Source: Paenibacillus sp. (GTDB taxonomy: Bacteria; Bacillota; Bacilli; Paenibacillales; NBRC-103111). From it: 6,508 nucleotides of DNA. The stretch lies in assembly GCA_029239545.1 (NCBI GenBank), contig JARBUQ010000280.1, positions 1-6,508 of the forward strand, in the 5' to 3' direction. Under the pieces are notes generated by a model. The model ran no database searches. It was given only the letters and a program-made list of their open reading frames with translations, and was not told where the DNA came from. This document shows, in pieces, positions 5,879 through 6,508 of this stretch. The position numbers and the translations under genes are program-made. Position 1 is the first letter of the stretch. Every line of letters starts with the position of its first letter.

Positions 5879-6006
5879 TCTCATCTCCCAGAAACATAAC
5901 ATCTGCCTCCGCAAGAATTAGCACCGTGCGCTCCGATTTCGTTAGAAATGGGATTGTCGGTTGCCGGGTATCATAGGGCTAGTCCCTCCACCTACTCTTG
6001 ATAAGA
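5879..6006 (-). promoter_or_regulatory. SAM-I (S-box) riboswitch upstream of metA-metI
   Basis: This RNA binds S-adenosylmethionine and, when bound, lets the downstream terminator form, turning off metA-metI. P1 pairs 6000-6006 with 5879-5885 (one wobble). Read on the minus strand, the conserved core is all present: the CTTATCAAGAG start, the GGAGGGAC segment, ATGATACCCGGCAACC (5959-5974), and GGTGCTAATTC (5915-5925). A P3-like arm joins CCGA to TCGG and TTTC to GAAA. One deviation from the usual core is ACTAGCCC where ACTGGCCC is common (A at 5980). The layout of aptamer, antiterminator and terminator is the standard transcriptional S-box of Bacillales. Confidence 0.97.
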
Positions 6007-6029
6007 AAAGTTTTATTAAGTTATCCTAT

Positions 6030-6057
6030 ATGATACTGATTTTTGCTGAAAAGTCAA
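6030..6057 (-). promoter_or_regulatory. Promoter for the SAM riboswitch-metA-metI operon
   Basis: On the minus strand TTGACT (6052-6057) is followed after 16 bases by TATCAT (6030-6035), each one base from consensus. Transcription would start near 6022-6024, about 16 bases before riboswitch P1. An overlapping TCATAT with an 18-base spacer is a slightly weaker alternative. Confidence 0.6.
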
Positions 6058-6091
6058 GTGTGCAATATATCATACCTTATTCTCAGTCCGA

Positions 6092-6394
6092 TTATTTGAT
6101 GCGTTTTAATCTGTCAATCTCCAGATCATGCTGTCCAAGCTTTCCTGCCAAATAGTCTATGTCTTCCTTCTTTGCTGTTAATTCCAGTTTTGTATCCATC
6201 ATCTCGAGCATTATTATTACATCGTTGTTACCCTCTGTCTCCATCCTGGTAAGTTGAACAGCAATGCCTATCAGCTTGTTATCTACGCTGTCCAGTCGGG
6301 AGTTCAATCGAGTCGAGACGTCGGTCAGCTTATCTCCTAAACCACTAATCTGAGAATGAAGCAATTCCAGCATTGCCTTTAATTCTGGATCCAT
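6092..6394 (-). CDS. Small coiled-coil protein of unknown function
   Basis: An open frame of 100 codons begins at an ATG with AAAGGGG (6404-6410) 9 bases upstream, a good ribosome binding site, and ends at TAA 6092-6094. The protein is charged and soluble, with no signal peptide, no membrane segment and no cysteine. Two heptad-like stretches can be seen: residues about 5-52 (repeated Leu with Asp-Lys-Leu, Thr-Arg-Leu and Ser-Arg-Leu spacing) and about 60-98. They suggest a long amphipathic helix or helical hairpin. I recognise no named family; short coiled-coil proteins of this style are common in Bacillales. It lies upstream of the S-box promoter on the same strand but has its own candidate promoter, so it is probably not part of the met operon. 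Confidence is good that it is coding, poor for function. Confidence 0.72.
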   Translation of the reverse strand: MDPELKAMLELLHSQISGLGDKLTDVSTRLNSRLDSVDNKLIGIAVQLTRMETEGNNDVIIMLEMMDTKLELTAKKEDIDYLAGKLGQHDLEIDRLKRIK

Positions 6395-6429
6395 ATCATC
6401 AAACCCCTTTAACCAGATATAACTACTAT

Positions 6430-6438
6430 ATCATAACA
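6430..6438 (-). promoter_or_regulatory. Possible extended -10 promoter for the small coiled-coil gene
   Basis: On the minus strand TGT directly precedes TATGAT (6430-6435), an extended -10 element. No good -35 lies 16 to 18 bases upstream. It sits 20 bases before the ribosome binding site of the 6092-6394 gene. Confidence 0.35.
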
Positions 6439-6470
6439 GTCGTTAATAATCTTGTTCGATGATCGATCAG

Positions 6471-6508
6471 TTATTGCAACCCGGCTGCCCCGAATACCTT
6501 GTCAAAGC
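6471..6508 (-). CDS. Possible C-terminal end of an upstream minus-strand gene
   Basis: From the window edge one minus-strand frame reads Phe-Asp-Lys-Val-Phe-Gly-Ala-Ala-Gly-Leu-Gln and stops at TAA 6471-6473. The composition is protein-like and it lies on the same strand as the next gene, 76 bases away. Only eleven whole codons are visible, and a second frame is also open to a stop just beyond (Tyr-Ser-Gly-Gln-Pro-Gly-Cys-Asn-Asn). This is a weak call that the flanking sequence would settle. Confidence 0.3.
   Translation of the reverse strand, partial: FDKVFGAAGLQ

Noticed and set aside
5764..6155. Overlapping plus-strand open frames across the metA leader.
   Set aside because: They cover the SAM-I riboswitch and terminator, which explain the sequence completely; no ribosome binding sites or domains are visible.
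6500..6505. TTGACA on the minus strand near the window edge as a -35 element.
   Set aside because: No -10 element lies 15 to 19 bases downstream, and the segment is better explained as the end of a coding frame.
1..6508. Mobile element, CRISPR array, or tRNA/rRNA gene.
   Set aside because: I saw no repeated units, terminal inverted repeats with target duplications, transposase or integrase motifs, cloverleaf-forming segment or rRNA sequence anywhere in the window.

Overview
The window looks like a chromosomal segment from a low-to-moderate-GC Gram-positive bacterium, most likely Paenibacillus or a close relative in the Bacillales. The reasons are strong AAGGAG-type ribosome binding sites, a T-box leader, an S-box (SAM-I) leader, a Bacillus-type MetI/MetA pair, and a menaquinone gene of the futalosine pathway. 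I see no transposase, integrase, phage gene, CRISPR array, tRNA or rRNA.

Layout, left to right. The 3' end of an unrecognised plus-strand gene stops at 249, and a strong hairpin (255-287) follows it. mqnC (340-1476, minus) encodes the radical-SAM enzyme cyclic dehypoxanthinyl futalosine synthase. A divergent intergenic region of about 525 bases holds a plus-strand promoter (1615-1643) and a complete T-box riboswitch (about 1663-1967) with a methionine (AUG) specifier. The T-box controls a 539-residue methionyl-tRNA synthetase (2002-3621, plus). Converging on it from the right is a two-gene minus-strand operon, metA (4858-5787) then metI (3677-4834), preceded by a SAM-I riboswitch (5879-6006), its terminator (5809-5851) and a promoter (6030-6057). 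A small coiled-coil protein gene (6092-6394, minus) and the last codons of a possible further minus-strand gene (6471-6508) complete the window.

How it works together. Most of the window serves methionine homeostasis. MetA acylates homoserine, probably with acetyl-CoA because it carries Glu at position 111. MetI turns the ester into cystathionine, or possibly directly into homocysteine. MetRS charges tRNA-Met with the methionine. Two sensors control the locus from opposite strands: the S-box shuts off synthesis when SAM is high, and the T-box raises MetRS when uncharged tRNA-Met accumulates. MqnC consumes SAM but belongs to menaquinone synthesis, and nothing here shows that it is co-regulated.

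I found no clearly new system. The points most worth a second look are the MetRS subtype (two zinc knuckles, HLGR instead of HxGH), the short in-frame leader ORF ending in the mqnC ribosome binding site, and the lack of a visible terminator between the convergent metG and metI genes.
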